Source of the DNA: Desulfobacterales bacterium
GTDB taxonomy: Bacteria > Desulfobacterota > Desulfobacteria > Desulfobacterales > 4be13
DNA length: 14,998 bases
Assembly: GCA_029940115.1 (NCBI GenBank)
Contig: JAOZRQ010000042.1
Coordinates: 4,383 to 19,380, forward strand
Direction of reading: 5' to 3'
The position numbers and the translations under genes are program-made. The notes beneath the pieces were generated by a model, which was given only the letters and a program-made list of their open reading frames with translations, was not told the origin of the DNA and made no database searches. This document shows, piece by piece, positions 1 to 13,000 of the stretch; positions within the stretch are counted from its first letter, which is position 1, and each line of letters begins with the position of its first letter.

Positions 1-1015
1 CGGCCTCATCCGGATCCCAAATGCCGTCCCCATCGGTGTCGTCCCAGACACGCCCTTCGATGGTCGCAGTCCCGATTTGCGGGATAAAGATCGCTGCACC
101 GACGGTCACCCTCTCCTCGCCCGGCGCAAGGGTGATGGTCCCGGTTCGGCCATCGTCGCCGAGGGAGACGAACTCGTACGCCGCAGGCGGTTCAAACTCC
201 ACGACATAATCGCCGGGGTCCAAGCCGGCGAAGGTGTATGTGCCGGAGTCATCCGTGGCGGTCGTGGCAATCACCGAGCCGGCAGGGTCAAGCAGGTTCA
301 CCGTGATGCCGGAAATGACGGCCTCATCCGGATCCCAAATGCCGTCCCCATCGGTGTCGTCCCAGACACGCCCGCCGATGGCCGCAGCCCCGATTTCCGG
401 GACAAAGACGCCATCACCGACGGCCAGCCTCTCCTCGCCCGGCGCAAGCGTGAGGGTATCCGTTCGGCCATCGTCGCCGAGGGAGATGAACTGGTACCCC
501 GCAGGCGGTACGAATTCCACGACATACTCGCCCGGGGTCAAGCCGGCGAAGGTGTATGCGCCGTTCTCATCCGTGGCGGTCGTGCCAATCGTCGAACCGG
601 TCGGGTCGAGCAGGTTCACCGTGACGCCGGGAATGCCGGCCTCATCCGGATCCTGGACGCCGTCCTTGTTTGTGTCATCCCAGACGTTCCCCCCGACACT
701 CGCCGGCTCGACTTCCGGGACAAACACGCCGCCGTCAGTTATCTGCCTATCTTCGCCCGGCACGAGGGTGATGGTCTCGGTCCGGCCATCAGGATCGAGG
801 GTGACGAACTGGTACCCCGCAGGCGGTTCAAATTCCACGACATAATCGCCCGGTTCCAGATCGGCGAAGGTGTATGCGCCGTCCTCATCCGTAGGGGTCG
901 TGCCAATCGGCGAACCGTCCGGGTCGAGCAGGTTCACGGTGACGCCGGGAATGCCGGCCTCATCCGGATCCTGGACGCCGTCCTTGTTCGTGTCATTCCA
1001 GACATGACCACCCAA
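1..1015 (-). repeat. B19-B22: near-identical 318-bp units, cut by the window edge
   Basis: Units: B19 698-1015, B20 380-697, B21 62-379, B22 1-61 (partial). Starts at 1015, 697, 379 and 61 are exactly 318 bp apart. Bases 1-55 recur without change at 319-373. B19 and B20 share the loop DTNKDGVQDPDE, and B21 and B22 share DTDGDGIWDPDE, with Trp replacing the usual Gln. All are short-form and carry GDYVVEF or GEYVVEF followed by xPPAxYxF. This is the most homogeneous part of the array, and it continues beyond position 1. Confidence 0.92.
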
Positions 1016-4000
1016 TTCCGCAAGTCCCGACGATATCATGCCGGCATCGGCTCTCCGATTGTCTTCGCCTGCCATCAGCGTGAATACGCGAGTTGTCTGT
1101 CCGGTCGTCGGGTCCGCATCGCTGTCCACGAGGTCGTTGTTGCCTTGATCCTGCAACGTGAATCCATATCCCGTCGGCAGATCAAATCTCACGACATAAG
1201 ACTCCGGTGTCAGACCGGCAAAGACATAGCTGCCGGCATCATCTGTGGTCGTCGTGGCAATCACCGAGTCAGCCAGATCCAACAGGGTCACCGTGACATT
1301 GGCCATGCCCGTCTCATCCGCATTTTGGATGCCGTCCGCATCGGTGTCGTTCCAGACATCCCCGCCAAGAGTCGCCGGCAATATGAATGAAAGGAACATG
1401 CCGGCGTCGGCTGTCCGTTTGTCTTCGCCGGATGCGAGCGTTATGGTGTCAGTCCGGCCATCTGCGCCGAGCGAGGTGAACTGATACCCCGCCGGCAGTC
1501 TGAACCTCACGACATAATCGCCTGGTTGGAGATTGGTGAAGGCATAGTCTCCAGATGCATCCGTGTCGGCCGAGTCAACCACCGACCCGTCACTGTCGAG
1601 CAGGGTCACCGGGACACCGGCCATGCCGGTCTCACCCGCATCCTGGATGCCATCCTCATCGGTGTCGTCCCAGACATGCCCGCCGAGACGCGCAGGCTCG
1701 ATTCCCGCGACCAAGGCCGCACCAGTTGTCAGATTCTCCTCGGCCTCGGCCAGCGTGATGATGTCAGTCCGGCCATCTGGGCCGAGGGAGACGAACTGGT
1801 ACCCCGGAGGCAACTCGAATTCCACGACATAATCGCCCGGTTCCAAGGCGGTGAAGGTGTAGTCACCGGATGCGTTTGTGGCTGTCAGGAGATCATCGCT
1901 TCCTGTGGCAACAACAATCAGACGCACCACAACATCTGGAATGGGAGTCTCACCCTCATCCTGAATGCCGTCCTGATCCGTGTCATTCCAGATATGACCG
2001 CCAAGACGCGCAAGGGGTGAATACGGAATGAACATGCCGGCCGCCACGGTCGCGTTCTCGCCTGGCACCAGCGTGATGGGTGCTGTCCGGCCGGTGGTCG
2101 GGTTGGCATCGCTGTCCGCGGCATCGTCGGCCCCCTGGTTCTGGGGAGCGAACAGGTAGTCCGCAGGCAACACAAATGCCACGACATAATCGCCCGGTTC
2201 CAAGCCGGTGAAGGCGTAGCTTCCAGATTCATCTGTGGTGGTCGAGTTCCCACTATCTACCAAGCTCACGGTGACCCCGGCCATGCCCGTCTCATCCGCA
2301 TCCTGGATGCCGTCCGCGTCGGTGTCATTCCAGACTTGGCCGCCGAGATTCGCTGGCGGTATGTATGGAACGAACATGCCGGCCGCCTCTCTCAAGTCAT
2401 CTTCGCCTGGTTCCAGCGTGATGGGGTCAGTCCGGCCATCTGCGCCGAGGGAGACGAACTGGTACCCTGTGGGCAACTCGAATTCCAGGATGTAATCGCC
2501 CGGTTCCCGATCGGTGAAGGCATAGTCTCCGAATTCATCTGTGGTAGTCGTCCCAATCTCCGAACCCTGGCTGTTCAGCAGGTTCACGGTGACCCCGGCC
2601 ATGCCGGTCTCATCCGCATCTTGGACGCCATCCTCATCCGCGTCGTTCCAGACCAGACCGCCCAGATCCGCCGGCGGGATGTTCATGCCGGCATCGGCTA
2701 CCTGATCCACATCGCCCGCCATGAGCGTGATGGGATCGGTCCGGCCATCTGCGCCGAGCGAGGTGAACTGGAAGTCCTCATCTTCAGGCAGTCCGAATTC
2801 CACGACGTAATCGCCCGGTTTCAGATCGGTGAAGGCATAATTTCCGGATGCATCCGTGGTGGTGGAAGCAATCTCCGCCCCCTCGCTGTCGAGCAAGTTC
2901 ACGGTGACCCCGGCCATGCCGGACTCATCCGGATCCTGAATGTTGTCCGCGTCGGTGTCATTCCAGACCCGACCGCCGAGATCCGCCGGCTCGAAGATGC
3001 CACCATCGGCTGTCAGATTCTCATCGCCCGCCATGAGCGTGATGGTCTCGGTCCGGCCATCTGCGCCAGGTGAGGAGAACAGCAACCCCGTGGGCGGTTC
3101 AAATGCCACGATATAATCACCCGGGTCCAGATCGGTGAAGGCATAGTCTCCGGACGCGTCCGTGGTGGTCGATTCAATCTCCGAGCCCTCACTGTCCAGC
3201 AGGTTCACGGTGACCCCGGTCATGTCGGTCTCATCCGCATCCTGAATGCCGTCCGCGTCAGTGTCATCCCAGACCTGACCGCCGAGCTTCGCAGGCTCAA
3301 AGATGCTGGCATCGGTGGTCAGATTGTCACCGCCGGCCACGAGCGTGATGGGGTCGGTCTGGACACCGGTCTCGGTGCTGACGAGGGAGGAGGGGAACTT
3401 GTATCCTCCAAGCGTTTCAAATTCCACCACATAATTGCCCGGATCCCGATCTCTGAAGGCGTAGGTGCCGGAGGCGTCGGTGGTCGTTGTGGCAATCTCC
3501 CCCATGTCTGTCGGATCAAGCAGTCTCACGGTGACAGTCGGCATGCCGGTCTCTCCCGGATCCTGAGTGCCGTTCGTGTTGGTGTCATTCCAGACACGAC
3601 CGCCGAGATCGGCAGGTTTGAAGACACCGGCGCTGGTTGTCGAATTGTCTTGGCCCGCCACGAGCGTGATGGGGTCGGTCCGGCCATCGGTGCCGAGTGA
3701 GGAGAGCTGGTATCCTTCAGGCGGTATGAATTGCACGACATAATCGCCCGGTTCCAGATCGTCGAAGGCATAATCACCGGAGGTGTCGGTGGTCGTTGTG
3801 GCGATCACCGCCATGTCCGGATCAAGCAGGCTTACGGTGACATCAGACATGAGGTCCGTCTCATCCACGTCTTGCACGTTGTCCATGTCGGGGTCATTCC
3901 AGACGTGACCGCCGAGCGTCGTCAGTTCAAAGATGCCGGCGTCGGCTGTCGGATTATCCTGGTCTGCCACGAGCGTGACCGTCTGGCCATCCGCGTCTGT

Positions 4001-7000
4001 CGAGGAGAACCGGTGCGCCTCAGGCAGTTCAAAATCCACGACATAATTGCCCGGTTTCAGATCGGGGAAGGTGTAGGTGCCGGATGTGTCGGTGGTCGTC
4101 TCAATCCCCCAATCTGCCAAGGTCACCGTGACACCGGAGATGCCGGTCTCACCCGCATCCTGGGTGTTGTCCGCGTCGGTGTCGTTCCAGACCTGACCGT
4201 TGAGTGTCACCGGCCTGAACATGCCGGCCTCGGCTGTCAGCATCTCATCCCCCGGCCCAAGCGTGAGGGTCACGGTTCGGCCGTCAACAAGCCAGGAGAA
4301 CTGGTACCCATCAGGCGGTATGAATTCCACGACATAATCGCCCGGTTCCTGATTTTCAAAGGCATATGCGCCGGAACCGTCGGTGGTCGTCGTGCGACTC
4401 ATCGACATGTCGTTTGCCGGATCCAGCAGGTTCACGGTGACACCGGAGATGCCGCCCTCACCCGCATCCTTCACGGTGTCCGCATCCGTGTCGTTCCAGA
4501 CCAGACCGCTGACACCCTTCGCAAGGATCAGTGCGACACCTGCATCCGCCGTCTTGTCTTCCTCTGACGCAAGCGGGATGGTCTCGGTCCGGCCGTCCGA
4601 ATCTGCATCGCTGTCCGTGGCATCGTCACCCACGTCCCGGGAAACAAACTCATAGCTCGCCGTCGGCAGTTCGAACCTCACGGCGTAATCGTCCGGCTCC
4701 AGACCGGCGAAGCGATAGGTGCCGGATGCATCGGTGGTGGTCGTGGCAATCACCGAGTCGGTCGCGTCGAGCAGGTTCACCGTGACACTGGCAAAGGAGG
4801 GCTCGCCGTCATTCTGGATGCCGTCCCTGTTGGAGTCATTCCAGACACGGCCACCGACAGCCGCAGGCTCGGTCACCGGGACGAACATGCCGACATTCGT
4901 CGTCTGGTCATCGCCTGCGGCCAGTGTGATGGTCTCTGTCCGGCCATCGGCGTCAAGCGAGGAGAACTGGTAGGTCGCGGGCAGTTCACATTCTACGACA
5001 TAATCGCCCGGTTTCAGATCGGTGAATGCATAGTCTCCGGATGCATCGGTGATGGCCGTCGCAATCTCCGTGCTCTCACTGTCAAGCAGGTTCACCGTGA
5101 CATCGGCAACGCCGTCGGTCTCACCCGCATCCTGAATGCCGTCCTCATTGGTGTCATTCCAGACTTGACCACTGATCTCGGCAGGTGCCAAGGCGAACAT
5201 GCCGGCATCCGTTGTCATCTCATATGCGCCTTCAGAAAGCCTGAGCATTCCGATCTGGCCGGTCGCGTCCGCATCGCTGTCCACGGCATCGTCGTCGCCC
5301 TGGTCCTGGGAACTGAACTGGTAGTCCTCAAGCAACACAAATTGCACCGTATAATTGCCTGGTTCCCAATCCGCGAACTCATAGAGACCGTTGTCGTCTG
5401 TGGTGGCGGTCTCAAGCACAGTCATCTCGATATCATCCAGGTCCGCCGCATTCGGATCCACCAGTTTCACTTCGACACCGGAAATGCCTGTCTCTCCCGC
5501 ATCCTGGATCCCATCCTGGTCTTCATCAAGCCAGACATAGTTGCCGATGGAGACGGTCCGTTTGCGATAGCCGAAATTCACATCCGCCTGGTCAGAAGCC
5601 TGATCAGTGAAATCGGTGATCGAATCCGGTTCATCGTCCAACTCTGAGTATGGGATCACATCATCGGGCAAATCATTGTCATTGACATCCACCTCCACCC
5701 GGTAGTCACTTGGCGAAGGAAGCTGATCAAACGCGTATGTGCCATTCACATCCGTCTCCGCGTCTCCAATATAATGCCCATCGCCGTCATACAGCACGAC
5801 CCTTACGCCGGACAGGCCTTCCTCGGCGGGGTAGTCGTCATCTTTGTTCTCATCGAATCTCACCCATCCGCCCAAAGTGATCCGTTCTGTTGCATACAAC
5901 CCGCCATCGGCCGTGAGGGAATCCCCGGCCGCCGGGCTTACCACTTGGGTCCGACCGGTCAGGGAACTCGCGTCACTGTCCCGCGCGTCGTCGTTCCCTT
6001 GATTCTCGGTGGTGAAGCGGTACCCCGAGGGGAGGCCAAAGTCCACCACATAGTCCCCTGGGGAGAGCCCCGCAAAGTCATAGCGACCGTCCATGTCGGT
6101 GAGGGTCATGCTCAACCGATGGGTCGCGGTGATGTCATACAGCGTCACCCTCACACCGGGGACACCCGGCTCATCCGCGGCATCATCCTGGATCCCGTCC
6201 TCGTTCGCGTCATACCACGCCAAACCACTGACGCTGGCCGGTTCGGTATCCGGGATGAACATCCCCGCATCTCTTGTTTGCCCCTCACCTGTGGCAAGGG
6301 TGATCGTGCCGGTTGCGCCGGTGAGCTGATCCACATCGCTGTCCGTGGCATCGTCGCCTTGGTCTCTTGACGTGAACTCACATATGGACGGGAGGATGAA
6401 TGCCACCCCATAATCCCCTGCTCCCAAACCGGAAAATTCATAACGACCATCGCCACCTGTGGCAGATGAGGCGGTCACACCGCCTGTGGTCGGATCAGTC
6501 AAGTTCACCGTGACACCGGCCATCCCAGGTTCCGTGGCATCCTGAACCCCGTCCGCGTCTGTGTCATACCATGCCAACCCGATGATGCTTGCCGGCTCCT
6601 TATCCGATATGGACATCCCGGCATCCACGTTGGCATTGTACTCATCCGCGCCCAGGGAAATCGTCTCTGTTCGGCCCGTGGAGAGATTCGCGTCACTGTC
6701 AAACGCGTCCGCCCGTTCGCTGCTGCCGTTCCACGCATCCTTCAGGGTGAACGCGTACTTCTCAGAGGGCTTCACAAACTCAACCACATATTCCCCTGCG
6801 GACAATCCGCTGAATAGATAGAAACCGTATCCGTCTGTGACGGTGTCGGCGATCACCTCCTCCGTCACCGGGTCAACCAAGTTGACCCGGACACCGGCAA
6901 CCCCCGGCTCCCTCTTGTCCCGGATGCCGTCTTGATCCGTGTCGTACCAGACATTGTTGCCGATGCCGGTCTTCACAAGGCCGATGCCGGTCTTCTTCAT

Positions 7001-10000
7001 AAGGATGGTGTCGCCCTCTGCCACATACCCGAAACTCGCCGTGTCAGACCCTCCCTCCGCGATGCTGACCGCCGCTTCGTCAGGAGTTGTCTTCACAAAT
7101 CCGTCCAGGTCGGGCTGCAAAACCGTGTAGCTCCCCGATGTGACGCCGATGAACGTGTAGGTGCCGTTTAGATTGGTCCTGCTCATCATGCTCGCATTGC
7201 TCGCATCCCTCAGTTCCACGATCACGCCACCCATTCCAAGCTCGCTGAGGTCCTCGGCACCGTTGGCGTTCCGGTCCTCAAAGACCGTTCCGGTGATCTT
7301 GCCCATGGCGAGGATGCCGAATCCCGCGGTGGCAGACCCGCCGCTCTTCAGGGTGACGTCCACCTGGTCCGGAGTGATGCTCATAAAGCCGGTCGGGTTG
7401 GACGTCTTTCGCACGATATAGTCATCCGGCTCGACATTGGCAAAGGAATAGGAGCCGTTGGCTGTCGTGGTGGTGGTTCCTTTTACGGTGGCACCATCAG
7501 CGGCCAGCAACTCGACTGCCACGCCACCGACCCCGCGCTCACCGGAATCGTGGACCCCGTTGCCGTTCAGGTCGTCAAAGACCGTTCCGGAGATCGTGCC
7601 TTCGGCCATGTTCGCGAAGTTCGCGGTCTCGGATCCGCCACTCTCCATGGTGACCACTACCTCGGCAGGTGTGGCGTCTATGAATCCTCCCACCGCCTCC
7701 TTCACAACGGTGTAGTCCCCCGGATCAATGTCGGTGAACACATATGAGCCGTCTGACGTGGTGGTCTTCTCCCTTGTCGTGCCCGTCGCATCTTTCAGCC
7801 TCACGGTCACGCCGGCAATCCCGGGTTCGCCAGCATCCCGGGTCCGGTTGCCGTTCTTGTCTTCAAAGACCGCGCCGGAGACCGTCCCCTCAGTCAGGTC
7901 GCCGAAAACCGCAGTCGCGGCCCCATCATCGGCGATGCGGATGATCACCTCGTTGGGGGTCGTGCTGACAAACCCGTCGGGGTCGGTCTCCCTGACCGTG
8001 TAAATCCCGGTGGCCACGCCGCTGAAGCCATAGGAGCCATCGTCCATGGTCATGCCTGGCACCGACTCGCCGTCCGCGCTGATCAGATCCACGGCGACCC
8101 AACCGATCCCGGGCTCGCCGGCATCTTGGGCACCGTTGCCGTTCAGGTCCTCAAAGACCGTTCCGGAGACCGTCCCCTTGGGGATGTCTCCGAAGGTCGC
8201 TGTTGCGGAGCTGCTGCTCCCCGCCATCGTGATGGAGACCTCATTGGCCGTCGTGCTGACAAAGCCATCCGGGTCGGTCTCTCTGATCGTGTAAGTGCCG
8301 GTTTCGACATGGGTGAACGCGTAGGACCCGTCACTCATGGTGGTCTGAACGGTCTCCTGACCGGCGGTGTTGATTAGTGTCACGGTCACGCCACCCAGCC
8401 CACGCTCGCCGGCATCCCGGACCCCGTTGCCGTTCCGGTCCTCAAAGATCGTCCCTGAAACCTTCCCTTCCACCAAGACACCGAAGCTCACGCCCGAGGA
8501 CCCGCCACTATCCAAGGTGACCGTCACCTCGTCAGGCGTGACACTCATGAACCCGTCCGGATTGGTCTTTGAGACGGTGTAAACCCCTGGCTCGACTTTG
8601 GTGAACGCGTAGGAGCCGTCCGACGTGGTGGTCTTTTCCGTCACCGTGCCGTCCGGATAGGTCAACTTCACGGTCACGCCGCCGATCCCCGGCTCACCGG
8701 CATCTTGGGTGGCATTGCCGTTCTCATCCTCAAAGACCGATCCGGAGATCGTGCCTTTGGCCATGTTTCCGAAATTCACCGTCTTGGACCCGCCGCTCAC
8801 CATGGTGAGTGTCGTCTCATCAGGGGTGACGCTGACAAACCCTTCCACATCCACCTTCTTCAGCGTGTAGTCCCCTGGATCGACACCGGTGAACGCATAC
8901 GAGCCGTCCGACGTGGTGATGTTCTCCTTTGTGGTGCCTGTCGCATCGGTCAATCTCACGGTCACGCCGGCGATGCCGCGTTCGCCGGCATCCCGGGTCC
9001 CGTTGCCGTTCCGATCCTCAAAGACTGATCCGGAAACCGTTCCCTCTTTCAGGTCTCCGAAGACCACCGTGGCCCCCCCCTCATCGGTGATGCGGATGAT
9101 CGTTTCGTTGGGGGTCGTGCTGACAAACCCATCGGGGTCGGTCTCTTTCAGGGTGTAAGTCCCGGCCGTCACGCCGACAAACGAATAGGAACCGTCGCCC
9201 ATGGTCATGGCCGCCTCTGTTTCGCCGTCCATGGGGATCAGTTCCAGAATCACCCACCCGATCCCGGGCTCGCCGGCATCTTGGGCACCATTGCCGTTCA
9301 GGTCCTCAAAGACCGTTCCGGAAACCGTTCCCTCGGTAATGTCTCCGAAATTCACCGCGGCGGAACTGCTCTCCCCCGCTATCGTAATGGAGACCTCGTT
9401 GGGGGTGGTACTGGCAAACCCGTCGGGGTCGGCCTCCTTGACCGTGTATGTGCCGGAGGTGACACTGGTGAACGCGTAGGAGCCATCGCCGGCGGTGGTC
9501 TGGGAATCGGCCTCTTGGCCATCAGCCGTGATCAGTCTAACGGCCACGCCGCCGAGTCCACGCTCCCGGGTCTCCTGAATCGCGTTGCCGTTCAGGTCCT
9601 CAAAGACCTTTCCAGAAACGGTGCCGACGGCCATGTCACCGAACTTCACCATCGCGGACCCGTTGCTCACGATCGTGATCGGGACCTCATCCGGGGTCGT
9701 GCTGACAAACCCATCCAGGTTGGTCTGCGTGATCGTGTAAGCCCCGGCGATGACATCGGTGAACAGATAAGACCCGTTGACAATGGTGGTCGCGGTCTGC
9801 GCCACGCCATCCGCATCGGTCAGCGTCACCGTGACCAGACCCATGCCGCGCTCGTCGGCATCCTGGGTGCCGTCACCATTCAGATCCTCAAAGACCGTTC
9901 CGGTGACCGTGCTCTCCACCAAGTCTCCGAAATTCGCCGTTCCGGAACCGCCGCTGCTGATGCTGACGGAGACCTCGTCGGGCGTGGTGCTTGTAAAGCC

Positions 10001-13000
10001 GGCCGCATTCTCCTCCCGAATGGTGTATGTCCCGGGTTCGATGCCGGCAAAAGAGTAGGAACCGTCACCATTTGTGGTGGTCAGCTGTGCCATGCCGTCC
10101 GCATCAACCCGTCCAACCGTCACCTCCGCGATGCCGCGCTCGCCGGCATCCCTTTCGCCGTTGCCGTTCATATCCTCAAAGACCACGCCGGAGATCGTGC
10201 CCTTGGCGATGTTCCCGAAATTCGCGGTCGCGGAGCCTGCGCTCCCGATGGTGATGGTGACCGTGTTGGACGTGGTGCTGATGAATCCTTCCGGATCGGT
10301 CTCCTCAACGGTGTAGGCCCCGGCCGGGGTGTCGCTGAAGCTGTAGGAGCCATCCACCATGGTCGTGATCTCCTTCACCGTCTCGCCCGCGGCATCCATC
10401 AGCTTGAGGACGGACCCGGCGATCCCGGATTCGCCGACATCCCGGGATCCGTTGCCATTCACGTCCTCAAAGACCGTTCCGGCCACCTTCCCCTTGGCAA
10501 TGTCCCCGAAACTGACGGTTGCTGACGTGCCGCTCTCAATCCGGATGACCACCTGGTTGGTGGTGGTGCTGGTAAACCCGTCCGGATCGGTCTCCGCGAC
10601 CGTGTAGGATTGGCCCACGGAGATGTTGGTCAGCGCGTAGGCCCCATCGGCCGTTGTGGTGGCCGTTGTCACCTGGGCATCGCCGGCATCCCTCAGTTCC
10701 AGGGTGACCCCGCCAATCCCCGGCTCACCTTCGCCCCGCTTGCCGTTGCCATCCAAGTCCTCAAAGACCACGCCGGAGATCTTCCCTTCCACAAGGTCTG
10801 CGAAGTTTGCGGTCGCGGAACCGTCTGTCCCGACATTGAGGGAGACCGTGTTGGGCGTGATGCTGGTGTATCCATCCGGGTCGGTCTCCTGAATCGTGTA
10901 GGTGGTCCCTGCCGTGATGTTGGCAAACGCATATGACCCGTCGCCTGTTGTGGTGGTCTCATCTTTTTTGACGCCGTCAGCGCCGATCAGCTCGATGGTC
11001 ACACCGGCTATTCCGCTCTCGCTGGCCCCCCGGGAGCCGTTGCCATCCAAGTCCTCAAAGACCGCGCCGGAGATCGTGCCCTGGGTGATGTCCGCGAAAT
11101 TGGCGATCGCGGAGCCGCCGCTGGCCATGGTCACCGACTTCGTGTTGGCCGTGATGCTTGCATATCCGTCCGGGTCGGTCTCCTCCACCGTGTAGGACCC
11201 GGGGAGGGCGCCGGTGAAGACGTAGGACCCGTCCACCCGGGTCACGTCCTCATCCACGATTTTGTCATTGGCATTGAACAGTTTCAGAGTCACGCCGGCG
11301 ATCCCGGTCTCACCCGCATCCCGGACCCCGTTGCCGTTCATGTCCTCAAAGACGGTTCCGGAGATGTTGCCCTTTGACATGTCCCCAAACGTCACCGCCG
11401 CGGACGTGCCGCTCACGATGGTGACGGAGACCTCATTGGGCGTCGTGCTGGTAAACCCGTCCGCGTCGGTCTCCCGAAGCGTGTAGGTTCCCGGGTCGGT
11501 ACCGGTGAACGTGTAGGAACCGTCAGTCGTTGTCGTGGTCTCATTGATTGTCCCCTGGGCATCGATTCGGGCCACCGTCACCCCGCTGATTCCGGGCTCA
11601 CCCGCATCCCGGGTCGCATTGCCGTCCAGATCGTCAAAGACCAGACCGGAGATCGTCCCTTCGATGAGGTCTGCGAAGCTCGCCGTGCCGGAGCCGTTGC
11701 TGCCGATGCTGACGGAGACCCTGTTGGGCGTGATGCTGGTGTATCCGGACGGGTCGGTCTCCTCAACGGTGTAGGACCCGGGATCGACACCGGTGAACAT
11801 ATACGCGCCGTCTGCTGCTGTGACGGTCTCGTCCGCCGCCTTGGCGTCCTGGTCGTCAAACAGCTTCACGGTCACGCCCGCCATTCCGCCCTCGCCGGCA
11901 TCCTGTTTGCCGTTGCCGTCGAGATCATCAAAGACCGAGCCGGATATCTTGCCTTGGCCAAGGTCTCCAAAACTGGCGGTGTCGGAACTGCCGCTGGTCA
12001 TGCTCACCGATTTTGTGTTGGGCGTGGTGCTGATGTATCCTGTCAGATCGTTCGCCGTGACGGTGTAAGCCCCCGGCTGGACGCCGGTGAACACATAGCC
12101 GCCGTCGGCCGTTGTGGTCGCAGAGGTCGCCGTGCCGGCCGCGTCGGTCAGCACCACGGTCACCCCAGCGATGCCGGACTCGTCCGCATCATGCGCCCCA
12201 TTGCCGTTCAGGTCCTCAAAGACCGTTCCCGACACCTTGCCGGCCGCGAGATCCCCGAAATTCGCGGTGGCGGAGGTACCGCTCACCACCGTGATCGCCA
12301 CCTCGTTGGGGGTCGTGCTGCTGAATCCGGCAGGATCGGTCTCCACAATCGCATAGGTGCCGACCCCGATCCCGTAAAACACATAAGATCCGTCGGCTGT
12401 CGTGGTCGTCGTCCTCAAAGTTTCGCCATCGGCCCTGACCTCCACGGTCACGCCGCTGAGTCCGGGATCGCCCTCACCCCGCTCGCCGTTGCCGTCCAAG
12501 TCGTCAAAGACTGCACCGGAGATCGTCCCCTCCACGAGGTCCCCGAAATTCGCGGTGGAAGAGCTGACCGTGCCGGTGATGCTGATGGACTTCGTATTGG
12601 ACGTGCTGCTGGTGTATCCGTCCGAATCGGTCTCCTCAACCACATAGTCACCGGGTACGACACCATCAAACGCGTAGGAACCGTCCACTAGGGTGGTGAC
12701 CGCCTTTATCGGGGTGCCGTTGGCATCTTTCAGTGCCACGGTCACGCCTGATATGCCGCGCTCGCTGTCGCCCCGTTTGCCGTCGCCGTCCATGTCGTCA
12801 AAGACCACACCGGAGATCGTCCCCTTTCTGATATCCCCGAAATTTGCGGTCGCCGCCCCTTGGCTGGCGATGTTGACGGATGTCGTGTTGGCCGTGATGC
12901 TCGTATAGCCGTCCAGATCCGTCTCCTCAACGGTGTAGGCCCCGGGGCTGACACCGGTGAAGCTGTAGGAGCCGTTCAGCGTTGTCTCGGTGGAGACCGC

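Larger units (their letters stand above)
1..6964 (-). repeat. Family B tandem domain array (B1-B22)
   Basis: Window residues about 2679 to 4999 hold 22 units (B22 cut by the window edge). Units are 288-378 bp. The consensus order is: LGGxVWNDTDADGIQDAGE; TGMAGVTVNLLDxxGS; xIATTTTDASGDYAFTDL; xPGDYVVEFxLPxGYQF; then either a short link SLGADGRTDTITL or a long one containing a QGxDDAxDSDAxPTTGRT segment; then LAxGExxxTADAGMF. This is the classic SdrD_B domain pattern: an invariant Trp after the first strand, a calcium loop, and in the long form a second acidic loop. It lies C-terminal to family A in the same frame. Confidence 0.93.

Noticed and set aside
77..1390. A 437-codon open frame on the plus strand
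   Set aside because: It runs antisense to B18-B22 and its translation repeats with the same 318-bp period (LVPRRRxxFHDIIA, GEGVCA), as expected of a shadow of the repeats. It is rich in Arg and His and resembles no family I know.
2336..4567. Two further plus-strand frames (2336-3073 and 3731-4567)
   Set aside because: They show the same periodic antisense pattern opposite family B units and no independent domain; the minus frame is continuous through both.
2006..6964. Possible frameshifts where unit length changes (for example B9 at 96 residues or B1 at 126)
   Set aside because: All unit start positions stay in the same codon phase, so the length changes are whole-codon insertions or deletions in surface loops.
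9281..10525. A 414-codon plus-strand frame
   Set aside because: It repeats VAVQVLKDRSGD in step with the 288-bp units and is the reverse of the VFED strand codons of U17-U21, so it is a shadow.
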